Assembly: GCF_904848675.1 (NCBI RefSeq)
Contig: NZ_LR890047.1
Span: forward strand, 186,001 to 250,000
From: Profftia tarda
Lineage (GTDB): Bacteria; Pseudomonadota; Gammaproteobacteria; Enterobacterales; Enterobacteriaceae
Length of the DNA: 64,000 nucleotides
Direction: 5' to 3'
Shown piece by piece: positions 31,426-41,489 of this stretch (positions are counted from its first letter, which is position 1; each line of letters begins with the position of its first letter). The translations under genes were made by a program, and so were the position numbers. Under the pieces are notes generated by a model. It saw nothing but the letters and a program-made list of their open reading frames with translations. It ran no database searches and was not told where the DNA came from.

Positions 31426-31516
31426 AGGTCATATCTCTTATATTAATCTGTGAAATATTTGAAGGTAAATCTAAGTAATGAATATGAAGCAGGAACAACA
31501 TAGGCAGATATTATGG

Positions 31517-31549
31517 TTACTTATTAATCATTTCTCGATTAATAAGTAA
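31517..31549 (-). repeat. 13-bp perfect hairpin upstream of trhO
   Basis: TTACTTATTAATC pairs exactly with GATTAATAAGTAA across a 7-nt loop. It lies 92 bases upstream of the trhO start, so it could fold in the trhO leader RNA. No U tract favours termination on the - strand. Confidence 0.5.
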
Positions 31550-31619
31550 TATTATGAAAATTCAGATAATGCAGTCTAATAACAGTAAAATAGGCTGATT
31601 ATCTAAATATCACTATATT

Positions 31620-31676
31620 TATAGCATACTACAACCTGATTTCGCAAAGTTGATCTAAGCAGAGTGTTATGCTATA
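31620..31676. repeat. 9-bp stem closing a less A+T-rich 39-nt loop
   Basis: TATAGCATA (31620-31628) pairs with TATGCTATA (31668-31676). The 39 bases between are richer in G and C than their surroundings. It may be part of a small RNA or a longer trhO leader, but no known RNA is recognised. Confidence 0.35.
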
Positions 31677-32691
31677 GAAATGATTGATACATTAAAATAA
31701 GTAAGATGTAATAATCCTGATTGTTATTCTCATATCTTGTCATTTGTCCAAATATGATAATTTATAATAATATGGCACGTGATGGGATGTCTTTGGCTAA
31801 AATATATTTTTTATCCTCTTTGTTTGTAAGAAGTGTAAAGATTTTTTATTGTTTATCAATATACTAGAATAAAACTGTGACTAACCTTACATTAAAGAGT
31901 TAATTTTAGTTGCTGTATAGGCCTGATGTATTCTATATTTTTGTATTTCTTCTTTTACCATGTGTAATCTTTAGAATAAGATTTGATGCAAAACATCCTA
32001 TTTCTTATATGGTTGTCATATCAGAGACGTTTAGGAAATCCTGTGAGTTGATTTTTTATGATGTCTCTTATAGAGATTCTGTATTTCAGTAAATTTGAAA
32101 GGTAGTGAGTTTTTGTATTGCTCAATATATGATATAATTTATATTGTATGTTTATTATTCTTTTGAATCTTTCCGTATGAAAAAGGAAGTGGTGTATTAT
32201 GAATACAAATGATTCTATCAATGATAGAATAGGGTTATAAAGAGGGTTTTTAGTATAGAATAAAGCACGCTAATAAATATACTTATGTTATAAAGAATTA
32301 GTATTAATTAAAAATATAATTATATTATATATCATACTTTTTCAAATTGGCTAGGCATTACTTCCTCTCTAGTTGCTTGGATGGATATATCTGAAATATA
32401 TGAACTCATTAAATTATAGAGCATTATTACCTTGTGTAATTAATATATAAAGTCATTAAAAATTTCTTATTTCAGAGAAACCATTCTTGATCTCTCTTAG
32501 TTTGTATTGCACTAATAGATAAATTTATTATAGCATTTTAAATAGATCTGACTGGGCATTAAAATTTATTCATAAGTTTATTAATACATCATTTAGCTAG
32601 TAGATAATATGCACTAAAAATACATATTTTATCGTAATATCTAGCTACAGTATAAAGTTAACTAAAATTAGCAGGTAATATCTTTGATTAA

Positions 32692-33930
32692 TTATTGATA
32701 AACAGGCAAGAAATGAAGTAGCGATAAAATATAAGCAGCAGCATTAATCAGACCAAAAGAAATAATAAATATGATCATTACCGATCCTCCTGGTGCTCGG
32801 TAATTAGCTTCAGGGAATTTCTTGCGGCTAGCACGCGCCATCATTGCCGGCATAATAACAGCCCAAATTGTTGCGGCTAAACCCGCAAATCCAATAGCAT
32901 ATAGAAAACTATTTGGAAAGAACAAAGCTCCTATTGTCGGCGGTACAAAGGTAACTAAAATTGCTTTAGTTCGACCAGAGATATTATCATTGAAACGAAA
33001 GACGTCAGATATAAAATGAAACAGGCCAAGTGAAACTCCGAGAAAGGAGCTAGCGAGAGCCATGTAAGAAAAGGAGGTTAGCAATTTATTAACAATGCTA
33101 TTGCTGGACATATTATTGACCCGCTTGAGCAAGCTGCTTATATTTCCTCCTTCAGCAATTATTGCTTTAAATGTTTGACGGCTAATGTTCCCTTGGATTA
33201 CATACTGCCAAAATATGTAAATCGTCAATGCAATTAATGTTCCTATAAAAAGACTCAAAACCACAGATTTAGCATCTTTGTTATAGTACTTAACTAGACT
33301 AGGAACATTACCATGATAGCCGAATGATGTTAATAGATAAGGTAATGAAGCCATTGCGTAAGGTAGGTAGTTAGCATGACTATCACTGCAATTAAAAAGT
33401 ACCGATGCATGTACATGGGTAAACATATCGGCAGTAGACAATAAAAATGTAATGATCATACCACTAATAAGAATCGTGTTTAAACGGTCAACAGCTTGCG
33501 TTGAAAGCCAAACGGCAAGAGCAACTAGTATAGTGCAAGATAGACTTGTAGCAGTTTGTCCTATATTTAAATAGGACGAACCTGTATTTTCTATTATAAT
33601 AGACTTTCCTGCAGAAATAATATAAGCGTAGTTGAGTGCATAAAGTACGAATGCGATAGAAATACCATTCAGCGAGTTCCATGCTGATCCCATTAAATCT
33701 CCTACTATAGTGTAAAAACTCGCTCCACTTGGATAGTTTAGGCTAGCTTCTAGAATCATTAGTCCAGACATGTACATGCAAATCCATGTATATAGCATTA
33801 ACAAGACAGAGCCAGTAAACCAGACTCCTGCAGTGACTATCGGAATAGAAAACATGCCAGCTCCTACTGCTGTTCCAGCAATAATCATGGCTCCTCCGAG
33901 GACTGAGGAGCGGTTTATTATTTGCGTCAA
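32692..33930 (-). CDS. mtr: Tryptophan-specific permease Mtr
   Basis: Mtr is a proton-driven tryptophan importer of the aromatic amino acid permease family in the inner membrane. It has 412 residues (E. coli 414) with about 11 membrane helices. The start region GGAMIIAGTAVGAGMFSIPI and the middle SFGYHGNVPSLVKYY fit the family. Mtr is preferred over TnaB or TyrP because of the shared C-terminus LHFLPVYQ and overall match. The start codon is TTG, supported by AAGGAG six bases upstream. It stands alone between gaps of more than 1 kb. Confidence 0.93.
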   Translation of the reverse strand: MTQIINRSSVLGGAMIIAGTAVGAGMFSIPIVTAGVWFTGSVLLMLYTWICMYMSGLMILEASLNYPSGASFYTIVGDLMGSAWNSLNGISIAFVLYALNYAYIISAGKSIIIENTGSSYLNIGQTATSLSCTILVALAVWLSTQAVDRLNTILISGMIITFLLSTADMFTHVHASVLFNCSDSHANYLPYAMASLPYLLTSFGYHGNVPSLVKYYNKDAKSVVLSLFIGTLIALTIYIFWQYVIQGNISRQTFKAIIAEGGNISSLLKRVNNMSSNSIVNKLLTSFSYMALASSFLGVSLGLFHFISDVFRFNDNISGRTKAILVTFVPPTIGALFFPNSFLYAIGFAGLAATIWAVIMPAMMARASRKKFPEANYRAPGGSVMIIFIISFGLINAAAYILSLLHFLPVYQ

Positions 33931-35061
33931 GTTATGCTCCTTTATGTTCTTTTTGTCTATTAAATAATAGAATAATAATTCTTATATATTATTATCTTTT
34001 GAGCATCTTTCCAAAAGGTTTTATGTATTAATCTTCTTTTAGCATGTGTTGTATCTACAAGATAATCCTAAGCTTATACTACAAAATAGTGGATAAGAAC
34101 TCATTAAACTATTCTTTATTGTAAGTATTGATAATATAAAATTGCAAATTTTAATGTTTTTAGATTATTTATGATAATCTGCAAGATGAAATGAGAAAAT
34201 GAGATGATATTGTTATTAAATCTGACCAGTAAATAAATTAGTACAGAATAAAAGGAAGTATCATTTTTAAGTATTCTATTAAAAATAGAAGATTCTTTTT
34301 CTAGAAAAAGATTATTGTGTTTAATTTTTAAACATCGTAATCAGTAAGTGTTTTTATGTTGTTATCTTAGTGCAAATCTCCTTATCAAGTTCGTATAAGA
34401 ATAGGGATATATATCTCAAGTAATGTATGTATTTCTTGGTCTTATTCTCAGGATATTTCATTGTGTGGCTATAATTTATTACACTAATTTAGTGGTATTA
34501 TTAAAAAGCAGCAATACTGCTTTACTTTATTTATATGGTAATCAAAGATTACCTGCATACCTAAGATAATCTAATTTTAAAATACTTTCACTAACTTAAT
34601 CATTACAGCATTAAGTTAGTGAAAGTATTTTAAAAACAGGATCTCAAGTATAATTAATACTTGATCATTGCAATTAATTAGAGGGGAATAGAAAACTTTA
34701 TTGTCTAGATTTTATTTTACTCTTCCCTATTACTAATATATTCTTGCTATTAACTATTTAGAACTTAACTTTCAATCATTCTGTATCTCTATCTTAAAAG
34801 TTATTGAGTGCTTATCTATAGATCAAGAGATAATTTAATATAGCTTTGTTATTGTAATCAGGTTGCCTATATTTACCAGTAACATCATATTAAAACGCAT
34901 ATTTTGAATATTTATTTCATTACTTTTGATATTTCAAACACCTTAACTTAGAAAGTTATTTATAAATATAGTTTATATTTACTATTATAAATCATGAATT
35001 TGATTAATACGATGGGTATTTATGGTCGTAGAATTTTAATGGCATTTCTATATTTTTACCA
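33931..35061. other. gene-free stretch between aspC and mtr
   Basis: No gene is recognisable in 1.1 kb. It holds the longest hairpin of the window (34575-34635, listed separately), an 18-nt palindrome (34294-34311, TCTTTTTCTAGAAAAAGA) and a 7-bp hairpin just before it. Confidence 0.5.
34575..34635. repeat. 26-bp perfect inverted repeat with 9-nt loop
   Basis: The left arm 34575-34600 begins TTTTAAAATACTTTC and ends CTTAAT; the right arm 34610-34635 is its exact reverse complement; the loop is CATTACAGC. It lies 427 bases beyond the aspC stop and 645 bases upstream of mtr. Only a modest A run follows. I see no target-site duplication and no open frame. It could be a distant terminator, an RNA-stabilising stem, a small hairpin RNA, or a mobile-element remnant. 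Confidence 0.6.
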
Positions 35062-36267
35062 TTATGTGCTACTATTTAGTATAGCAATAATAGCTTCACA
35101 TATTGAATCCATATTATCTATCGTCATTCCTGCCATATTAACTCGGCCAGAATTCAACGCATATATACCAAAATCATCACGAAGACGGATCACTTGTTCA
35201 TTGCTTAATCTGCTTAGTGAAAACATACCTTTTTGTTCTCTGATGAAACCGAATTCTTGTGCTGCACCTTTATCTTGTATAGTCTTTATAAACAGCTCAC
35301 GCATACTTTGAATGCGCCGACGCATATCGGCAAGTTCTTCTTCCCAAATAGTCCGCAGTTTTTTATTGCACAGGATTCTAGCCACTACTGCGCCTCCGTG
35401 CGCTGGTGGGTTAGAGTAGTTAGCACGAATAGCCGCTTTGATCTGGCTAAATGTGTTGTCTGTAGTTTTTCTGTCAGATGCTACTAATGTGCAAACTCCT
35501 ACGCGCTCATTATATAAACTAAAGTTTTTAGAATAAGAGCTAGCAATAAGAAGTTCATTATGTTTAGCAGCGAAGATGCGCAGACCCTTTGCATCTTCTT
35601 CTAAACTTTCAGCGAATCCCTGATAGGCAAAGTCAAATAGTTGTAGCCAACCTTTTGCTAGTGACATTTCAGCCATTATTTCCCATTGTTCTGGCGTGGG
35701 ATCAATACCAGTTGGGTTGTGACAGCATCCTTGGAATAACACAACATCACCTGGTTCAGCCTGTTCTAGGCTTCTTTGAAGAGCTGAAAAGTCTAGTCTA
35801 TGATTTATGTCTTCATAGTAGTCATATTCACGAACTTCAAGTCCTGCAGCGTTGAATAAGCTTTTATGGTTAGGCCAGCTTGGATTACTTATCCAAATAC
35901 GTTTGTTAGCTGAAGTTTGCTTAGCAATAAAATCAGCAGCTACACGGAGGGCTGCAGTTCCACCTGGAGTTTGGGCAGCATGAGCGCGTTTTTCCTTAAT
36001 TATTGAGCTATCCCGGCCAAAGAGCAATTCTAGTGTACAGGCTGCTAAAGCAGGAATTCCATCTATGCTGAGATAATTTTTTGTGGTTTCGTTTTCTAGT
36101 AGATACTCCTCAGCTTTTTTAACGCTGTTTAGTATTGGTGTTTTACCTGACTCATTTTTATAGACACCGATGCCTAAGTTAATTTTATTAATACGAGTAT
36201 CAGCAAGGAATAGCTCGGTAAGACTTAAAATTGAATCCTCTGGAGCAGCTGGAATATTTTCAAACAT
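35062..36267 (-). CDS. aspC: Aspartate aminotransferase
   Basis: AspC swaps amino groups between aspartate and 2-oxoglutarate, and also acts on aromatic amino acids. From the ATG at 36267 it has 401 residues (E. coli 396). The PLP lysine lies in SSYSKNFSLYNERVG near residue 246, the FDFAYQGF motif is near 215, and the substrate arginine is in SGRVNMAGM near the end. The frame stays open 18 codons upstream, but MFENIPAAPEDSIL aligns with the E. coli start. It lies downstream of ompF on the same strand, as in E. coli. Confidence 0.97.
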   Translation of the reverse strand: MFENIPAAPEDSILSLTELFLADTRINKINLGIGVYKNESGKTPILNSVKKAEEYLLENETTKNYLSIDGIPALAACTLELLFGRDSSIIKEKRAHAAQTPGGTAALRVAADFIAKQTSANKRIWISNPSWPNHKSLFNAAGLEVREYDYYEDINHRLDFSALQRSLEQAEPGDVVLFQGCCHNPTGIDPTPEQWEIMAEMSLAKGWLQLFDFAYQGFAESLEEDAKGLRIFAAKHNELLIASSYSKNFSLYNERVGVCTLVASDRKTTDNTFSQIKAAIRANYSNPPAHGGAVVARILCNKKLRTIWEEELADMRRRIQSMRELFIKTIQDKGAAQEFGFIREQKGMFSLSRLSNEQVIRLRDDFGIYALNSGRVNMAGMTIDNMDSICEAIIAILNSST

Positions 36268-36514
36268 TTGAGCGTTTGTTTTCCTTTCTATATATAGAGT
36301 GAGATATAAAATTCTAATCATTACTCATTAGAGACTGAATGCCTAAACTTTGATCATAGAAATAGCATTAGTTCATCCGTATAGCGCATGCCATCAATAA
36401 AGTGCGAGAAGAATACTTTAAAATAAAGGATAACTATAATACTGTATTATCTGTTAATTAAATAAATAAACTAAAATTTTTTAATATCAATATCTATGTG
36501 ATGACAAATAGAAG

Positions 36515-36538
36515 AAGGCAGAACCGAAGCTCTGCCTT
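36515..36538 (-). terminator. intrinsic terminator of ompF
   Basis: On the - strand AAGGCAGAGC, then the tetraloop TTCG, then GTTCTGCCTT form a 10-bp stem (one G-U pair) with the very stable C(UUCG)G loop. It lies 40 bases after the ompF stop and is followed by CTTCTATTTG. On the + strand the same stem is followed by a longer T run, so it could work both ways. This is the clearest terminator in the window. Confidence 0.85.
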
Positions 36539-36577
36539 TTATTTCTTTTTTTACAACTTAAAGACTGCAGTCAGATA

Positions 36578-37732
36578 TTAGAATCGGTATACTAGACCAA
36601 CTGCTACAACATCGTCAGTGCTGATATTGTTAGATTTGGTGAAGTTATTATTATGCAGTAGATTTATTTTGTAATCTACATATGTAGATAGGTTTTGCTT
36701 GAAATCGTAAGTTGCGCCCACATCAACGAATTTAACTAAATCGTTGTAGTTTGAATAAGAATTATTGAATTTTGGGGCTTTACTTTTAGAGTGCATATAA
36801 GACAGGGATGGACGCAGACCAAAATCTAACTGGTATTGTGCAACAACCTCTAAGTTCTGCGTTTTTTCTGCAATGCTCTCGTGATATGGAGTCATGTTGC
36901 GAGTTTCTGCATATGTACTTGCCAGATAAACGTTATTAGCGTTGTATTTCACACCAGCTGTCCATGACTCAGCTGTGTTACCATTAGCTATGTTACTATT
37001 ATTCATCGAGCCACGGGACCTTTGTTCTTCAGTACGATCAGAAGACGCATATGCTGCACCAGCGCTTACACCAGTACCGAAGTCATAAGTGCTTGCAAGC
37101 CCCCAACCACTGCCGTTCTGGTTTTGTAATGCACGAGAGTTTTTAGGAGAACCACTGCTTTCCCATCTGTTGTTATTCTTGTTGAAGAAGTTATGACCAT
37201 TATTTTTTGCCTGATGTTGAACAGCAAAGTTCCAGCCATCCACCAGGCCAAAGAAGTTTTTATTACGATAGGTTGCAACGCCGTCAGCAGTTCCGGTCAT
37301 GTAGTTATCAGTGATAGTATATGTATTACCACCGAATTCTGGCATAATATCAGTCCATCCTTCTACATCACGCATGATTCCGTAGTTACGACCGTAGTCG
37401 AGAGAACCAGCATCACCGAATTTTAAGCCAGCAAAAATTAGAGAAGTTGGTTTTGTAGAAACCCCTTCTTCTTGAGGATTATTAACCTTGATTTTATACT
37501 CCCATTGACCATAACCAGATAATTGCTCAGATATCTGACTTTCTCCTTTAAGCCCTAGACGTGCATAAGATTGATCTCCATCTATAAGTTTAGCATCAGA
37601 AAAATAATGTAAACCATCAACTTTACCGTATAGATCGAGTTTTTTACCCTCTTTATTATATACTTCAGCAGCGTTTGCTGCACCAGCTGCTAATAGCGCT
37701 GGGACTACTACTGCAAGAATATCGCGTTTCAT
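36578..37732 (-). CDS. ompF: Outer-membrane porin of the OmpF/OmpC family
   Basis: This is a trimeric general porin for small hydrophilic solutes. It has 384 residues (E. coli OmpF 362). A signal peptide ends ANA before AEVYNKEG (about residue 22). The constriction-loop motif PEFGG is near residue 138, and the chain ends with the barrel signal VGLVYRF. The extra length is mostly in an asparagine-rich surface loop (about 175-205). I call it ompF because it lies between asnS and aspC exactly as in E. coli; sequence alone would allow ompC. GAGGGATAAC precedes the ATG. Confidence 0.92.
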   Translation of the reverse strand: MKRDILAVVVPALLAAGAANAAEVYNKEGKKLDLYGKVDGLHYFSDAKLIDGDQSYARLGLKGESQISEQLSGYGQWEYKIKVNNPQEEGVSTKPTSLIFAGLKFGDAGSLDYGRNYGIMRDVEGWTDIMPEFGGNTYTITDNYMTGTADGVATYRNKNFFGLVDGWNFAVQHQAKNNGHNFFNKNNNRWESSGSPKNSRALQNQNGSGWGLASTYDFGTGVSAGAAYASSDRTEEQRSRGSMNNSNIANGNTAESWTAGVKYNANNVYLASTYAETRNMTPYHESIAEKTQNLEVVAQYQLDFGLRPSLSYMHSKSKAPKFNNSYSNYNDLVKFVDVGATYDFKQNLSTYVDYKINLLHNNNFTKSNNISTDDVVAVGLVYRF

Positions 37733-38013
37733 AATTGTTATCCCTCTAAAGAGTTATTTTTGACATTTAGTACTATCTCAATTAATTCTGCATGGAGATA
37801 ATACATTATTTACAGAGTTAAAAAGAAAGTATGATACCTTTCCGTATCTATATGACAGTGTTTCATTCACTAGACAGATAATCCACATCGAAAATGATAC
37901 AAAAGTATAATTCACGTAACAAAACGCAAGTATATATTACAACTTGTAAAGTTACACCTATGTTGCAAGAGTTAAGTTTACAAAAAGAATCTAAATTTAT
38001 TTTATTCCTCAAT

Positions 38014-39414
38014 TTATATTTTTGCATTTCGTGGAGTACGCGGGAATGGAATGATATCCCGGACGTTTTGAACGCCAGTTACATAGGTCATTAAACGTTC
38101 AAATCCAAGACCGAAACCAGAATGTGGTACAGTTCCATAACGACGCAAATCACAATACCACCAGTAGTTTTCTTTTTTTAAGTTCATCTCCTCTAAACGC
38201 GCATCTAACATGTCAATTCTTTCTTCACGCTGAGAACCACCAATAATTTCACCAATACCTGGCACTAATACGTCTATTGCAGCTACGGTTTTCCCATCCG
38301 TGTTCATGCGCATATAAAAAGCTTTTGTATCTTTCGGGTAGTTTTGCACAATTACTTGTGTTTCAAAGTGCTGTTCTGTTAGATAGCGCTCATGCTCGGA
38401 AGCAAGATCTATACCCCAGTATACAGGGTTTTTAAAGATCTTGCCGCAGTTTAGCAAAATATCAATAGCTTCTGTATACTCTATTTTTATAAAATCGGAG
38501 TGTAAAAATATTTTTAGTCGATTTATCACATCCTTATCAATTTTCTGAGCAAAGAATGCCATATCGTTGGAACGTTCATCAAGTACTACCCCAATAACAT
38601 ATTTAAGCATATCTTCAGCAATATATGAAATATCGTTGATATCGGCAAATGCAACTTCAGGTTCAACCATCCAGAATTCAGCAAGATGTCGGCTGGTATT
38701 AGAATTTTCAGCACGAAAAGTTGGGCCAAAAGTATATACCTTAGATAATGCACATGCGTAAGTTTCACCATTCAATTGTCCGGATACTGTTAAGAATGCT
38801 TCTCGCCCAAAAAAATCTTCTCGAAAATCTATCCCCCCTTCTCTGGTGCGCGGCAAGTTTTCCATGTCTAATGTTGAAACGCGGAACATTTTACCTGTAC
38901 CTTCCGTGTTTGAAGTTGTAATAATTGGGGTAGAAACCCATAAGTATCCATTTTTATGAAAGTAGTTATGGATTGCCTGTGCTAGTGTGTGACGAACACG
39001 AGCTACAGCACCTATCAAGTTCGTACGAGGACGCAGGTGAGAAACTTCACGCAGGTACTCGATGGTATGAGATTTTGCTGCTACAGGATAAGTATCAGGA
39101 TCTTCTACCCAACCTATGATTTTAAATTCTATTGCTTGTAGCTCTAATTTTTGCCTTTTACCTAAAGATTCAGCTACTTTTCCAGTGACTGTAAGAGAGC
39201 ATCCAGTAGTTAATCGCAAAATATCATTTTCATAATTAAAAAGAGAATGGTGCGCTACAACTTGTAGCGCATCGAAACAGGATCCATCATAAACTAATAG
39301 AAATGAGACTCCAGCTTTAGAATCTCTCCTAGTACGCACCCACCCGCGTACAGTAACTTCAGTATCGATCTCTATGCGACCCTTTAGTAGATCGACTACG
39401 GGAACTATAGTCAT
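38014..39414 (-). CDS. asnS: Asparaginyl-tRNA synthetase
   Basis: AsnS charges tRNA-Asn. It has 466 residues, the same as E. coli. The N-terminal OB-fold anticodon domain (TVRGWVRTRRDSKAGVSF) covers about residues 1-110. The class II motif 2 FRAENSNTSRHLAEFWM is near 220, and motif 3 GFGLGFERLMTYVTG is near the end. It lies 281 bases upstream of ompF; that spacer should hold the ompF promoter, but I could not pick OmpR sites or hexamers with confidence. Confidence 0.98.
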   Translation of the reverse strand: MTIVPVVDLLKGRIEIDTEVTVRGWVRTRRDSKAGVSFLLVYDGSCFDALQVVAHHSLFNYENDILRLTTGCSLTVTGKVAESLGKRQKLELQAIEFKIIGWVEDPDTYPVAAKSHTIEYLREVSHLRPRTNLIGAVARVRHTLAQAIHNYFHKNGYLWVSTPIITTSNTEGTGKMFRVSTLDMENLPRTREGGIDFREDFFGREAFLTVSGQLNGETYACALSKVYTFGPTFRAENSNTSRHLAEFWMVEPEVAFADINDISYIAEDMLKYVIGVVLDERSNDMAFFAQKIDKDVINRLKIFLHSDFIKIEYTEAIDILLNCGKIFKNPVYWGIDLASEHERYLTEQHFETQVIVQNYPKDTKAFYMRMNTDGKTVAAIDVLVPGIGEIIGGSQREERIDMLDARLEEMNLKKENYWWYCDLRRYGTVPHSGFGLGFERLMTYVTGVQNVRDIIPFPRTPRNAKI

Positions 39415-40127
39415 AACAGATTCTCTCTTTTCTGAATCTTAATCATAAATAACTGAGACATACTCTAATAATACAATTATCTTGCTATGTTACTTGTCAT
39501 ATCAATGGATATAAGAAAATAGTGATTAAACTTTAAGATATCATTAGAAGACAAGGTCTTATTCAATCAATTACAAATTTAACAGATTTTTTAATAAATT
39601 CTTGTGCTTACTGTAGAACATAAGTGCTCTTCGAAAAAATAATTAATATTTAATCACGAACGAGAATATCTATAATAACTCATATGACACAAAAAACTAA
39701 TTATTTTATTATATAAAAGATAATTGATGTAAATATAGAACGATAGTTGCTTCTAGATAACGTTATTCTGACCTAATATAAATTTAATAGGATGCTTATG
39801 ACTAGTGGGATACAACATATTATAGCTATTAAGTATGTTGCAGTTGTCTAGGTTTATTGGGTGTTTTAGTTCAGGTGTTCAACTATTATATCGATTGCGT
39901 ATCATTTGATGAATGTTTGTTGTTGAATACTCTTGGTTATCTTGATTTAATTTTTTAAGATAGATTATTATAGACAATGTTATTGTACTTATTACTTCAT
40001 TAGTAATTACTAATTCGTCTGCTCTATTAACCTTACTTAATAATCGCGTTATTTTTTGTATAAGTGTAGGGAATATAGTCTACTAAAATATAAATAGATT
40101 CTAGGATATAGGCTAAGACAAGATTCA
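39415..40127. other. gene-free stretch between asnS and lptB
   Basis: No gene is recognisable in 713 bases. In E. coli rpoN, hpf and ptsN follow lptB; nothing resembling them is readable. A 16-nt palindrome (ATTAGTAATTACTAAT) lies at 39999-40014. Confidence 0.5.
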
Positions 40128-40856
40128 TCACAGGCGAAATGCTTGACCCAGATAGACTCGTTTAACCTGCTCATCACATAAGATTTGAGATGGTGTTCCA
40201 TGGGCAATTATAGTACCCTCGCTAACAATATAAGCACGTTCACAAACATCTAGTGTTTCTCGTACGTTATGGTCAGTAATTAATATGCCTAAACCACGAT
40301 CTCTCAAGTGTTCAATAATTTTTTTAATATCTATTACTGAGATCGGATCAACGCCGGCAAAAGGCTCATCTAATAGAATGAACTTAGGTTGTGCAGCTAG
40401 TGCTCGTGCAATTTCTACACGTCTACGTTCACCACCGGATAGTGATCGGCCTAATTTAACGCGCAGATGAGCAACATGAAATTCTTCCATAAGCTTGTTA
40501 GCGCGATCTGATCGTTGTTCTCTAGTGATGAGATCATCACGAATTTCTAGTACGGCCATGAGATTATTATAGACACTAAGACGGCGAAATATTGAAGATT
40601 CTTGTGGTAAGTAACCTATTCCACGGCGTGCGCGAGCGTGCAATGGCAAAAGACTTATGTCTTCATCGTCTATAGCTATATGTCCAGAGTCACGCTGTAT
40701 AATGCCAACAACCATATAAAATGTAGTGGTTTTACCAGCACCATTTGGCCCAAGAAGGCCAACAATCTCACCAGAGTTGACAATCAGGCTAACGCTCTTA
40801 ACTACTAGACGTCCTTTGTAGGCTTTCGCTAGATTTGTAGCAATTAAACTTGCCAT
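40128..40856 (-). CDS. lptB: LPS export ABC transporter ATPase LptB
   Basis: LptB powers extraction of lipopolysaccharide from the inner membrane together with LptF, LptG and LptC. It has 242 residues (E. coli 241). Walker A is GPNGAGKTT (near residue 36), the signature LSGGERRR is near 139, and Walker B FILLDEPFAGVDP is near 158. It starts six bases after the lptA stop, so the two are coupled. LptF and LptG are not in this window. Confidence 0.97.
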   Translation of the reverse strand: MASLIATNLAKAYKGRLVVKSVSLIVNSGEIVGLLGPNGAGKTTTFYMVVGIIQRDSGHIAIDDEDISLLPLHARARRGIGYLPQESSIFRRLSVYNNLMAVLEIRDDLITREQRSDRANKLMEEFHVAHLRVKLGRSLSGGERRRVEIARALAAQPKFILLDEPFAGVDPISVIDIKKIIEHLRDRGLGILITDHNVRETLDVCERAYIVSEGTIIAHGTPSQILCDEQVKRVYLGQAFRL

Positions 40857-40862
40857 AACAAA

Positions 40863-41489
40863 TTAGTAACCCAGCATCTTTGAAGATGCGCTAAATGAAT
40901 TATTAACTTTTTTCTTTTCTTTACCCACCGAGAGCTGTTCTTGCGATTTCTGAATTTCATCTGAGGGTATGTTTTTATCTTTCCATTTAGTGGGAAATAA
41001 AATAGCAGTTACGTGTTTTCCTTTATCGCTTAATGCTTCCATTCTCTGCTGTTTAATCAGATAAGTAATTTTATCTCCCTGGATGCTACTATCAACCTGT
41101 TTTAGGAAGGCATTTCCCGTAAGAATAACTAAATCTTTATCTAGCTCATAGCGTAATCTATTTCCATGACAACTGATAGGTTTGCCATTTTCTTGTATTT
41201 GGTAGAAGGTCACAGGGCGGCCATATCCATCAACTATTTCTTTCCCTTGTCTGCCACTAGGGCGTGTCACAATAATTTTATCTGCATGTATCTTGATAGT
41301 ACCCTGCTTAACTAATACATCACCGATAAAGGTAACAGAATTTCCTTGTATATTTAAAAACTGCTGCACTGATTCGATATGAATTGGCTGCTGTATATCT
41401 AAAAGCACCGCTATTACTGAAAAGCTTGCTGTTATCAGTGGGATCGTTAATATCAATCTAATTATTTTTTGTTTTATTTTGAATCTCAT
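40863..41489 (-). CDS. lptA: LPS transport periplasmic protein LptA
   Basis: LptA forms the periplasmic bridge that carries LPS from LptC to LptD. It has 208 residues (E. coli 185); the extra residues are a polar, lysine-rich C-terminal tail. A signal-like hydrophobic start (IIRLILTIPLITASFSVIAV) is followed by QPIHIESVQQFLNIQGN and the repeated beta-jellyroll pattern. Its start lies inside the lptC 3' end with a 32-base overlap. The same close overlap occurs in E. coli. Confidence 0.95.
   Translation of the reverse strand: MRFKIKQKIIRLILTIPLITASFSVIAVLLDIQQPIHIESVQQFLNIQGNSVTFIGDVLVKQGTIKIHADKIIVTRPSGRQGKEIVDGYGRPVTFYQIQENGKPISCHGNRLRYELDKDLVILTGNAFLKQVDSSIQGDKITYLIKQQRMEALSDKGKHVTAILFPTKWKDKNIPSDEIQKSQEQLSVGKEKKKVNNSFSASSKMLGY

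Larger units (their letters stand above)
31426..32691. other. gene-free stretch between mtr and trhO
   Basis: No gene is recognisable. Two overlapping frames of about 60 codons (31910-32092 + and 32021-32221 -) lack ribosome-binding sites and resemble nothing known. Hairpins lie at 31517-31549 and 31620-31676 (listed separately) and an 8-bp one at 32212-32230 (ATTCTATC, loop AAT). Confidence 0.5.

Noticed and set aside
31910..32221. Two 60-66 codon frames on opposite strands
   Set aside because: They overlap each other, lack ribosome-binding sites and show no family motif.
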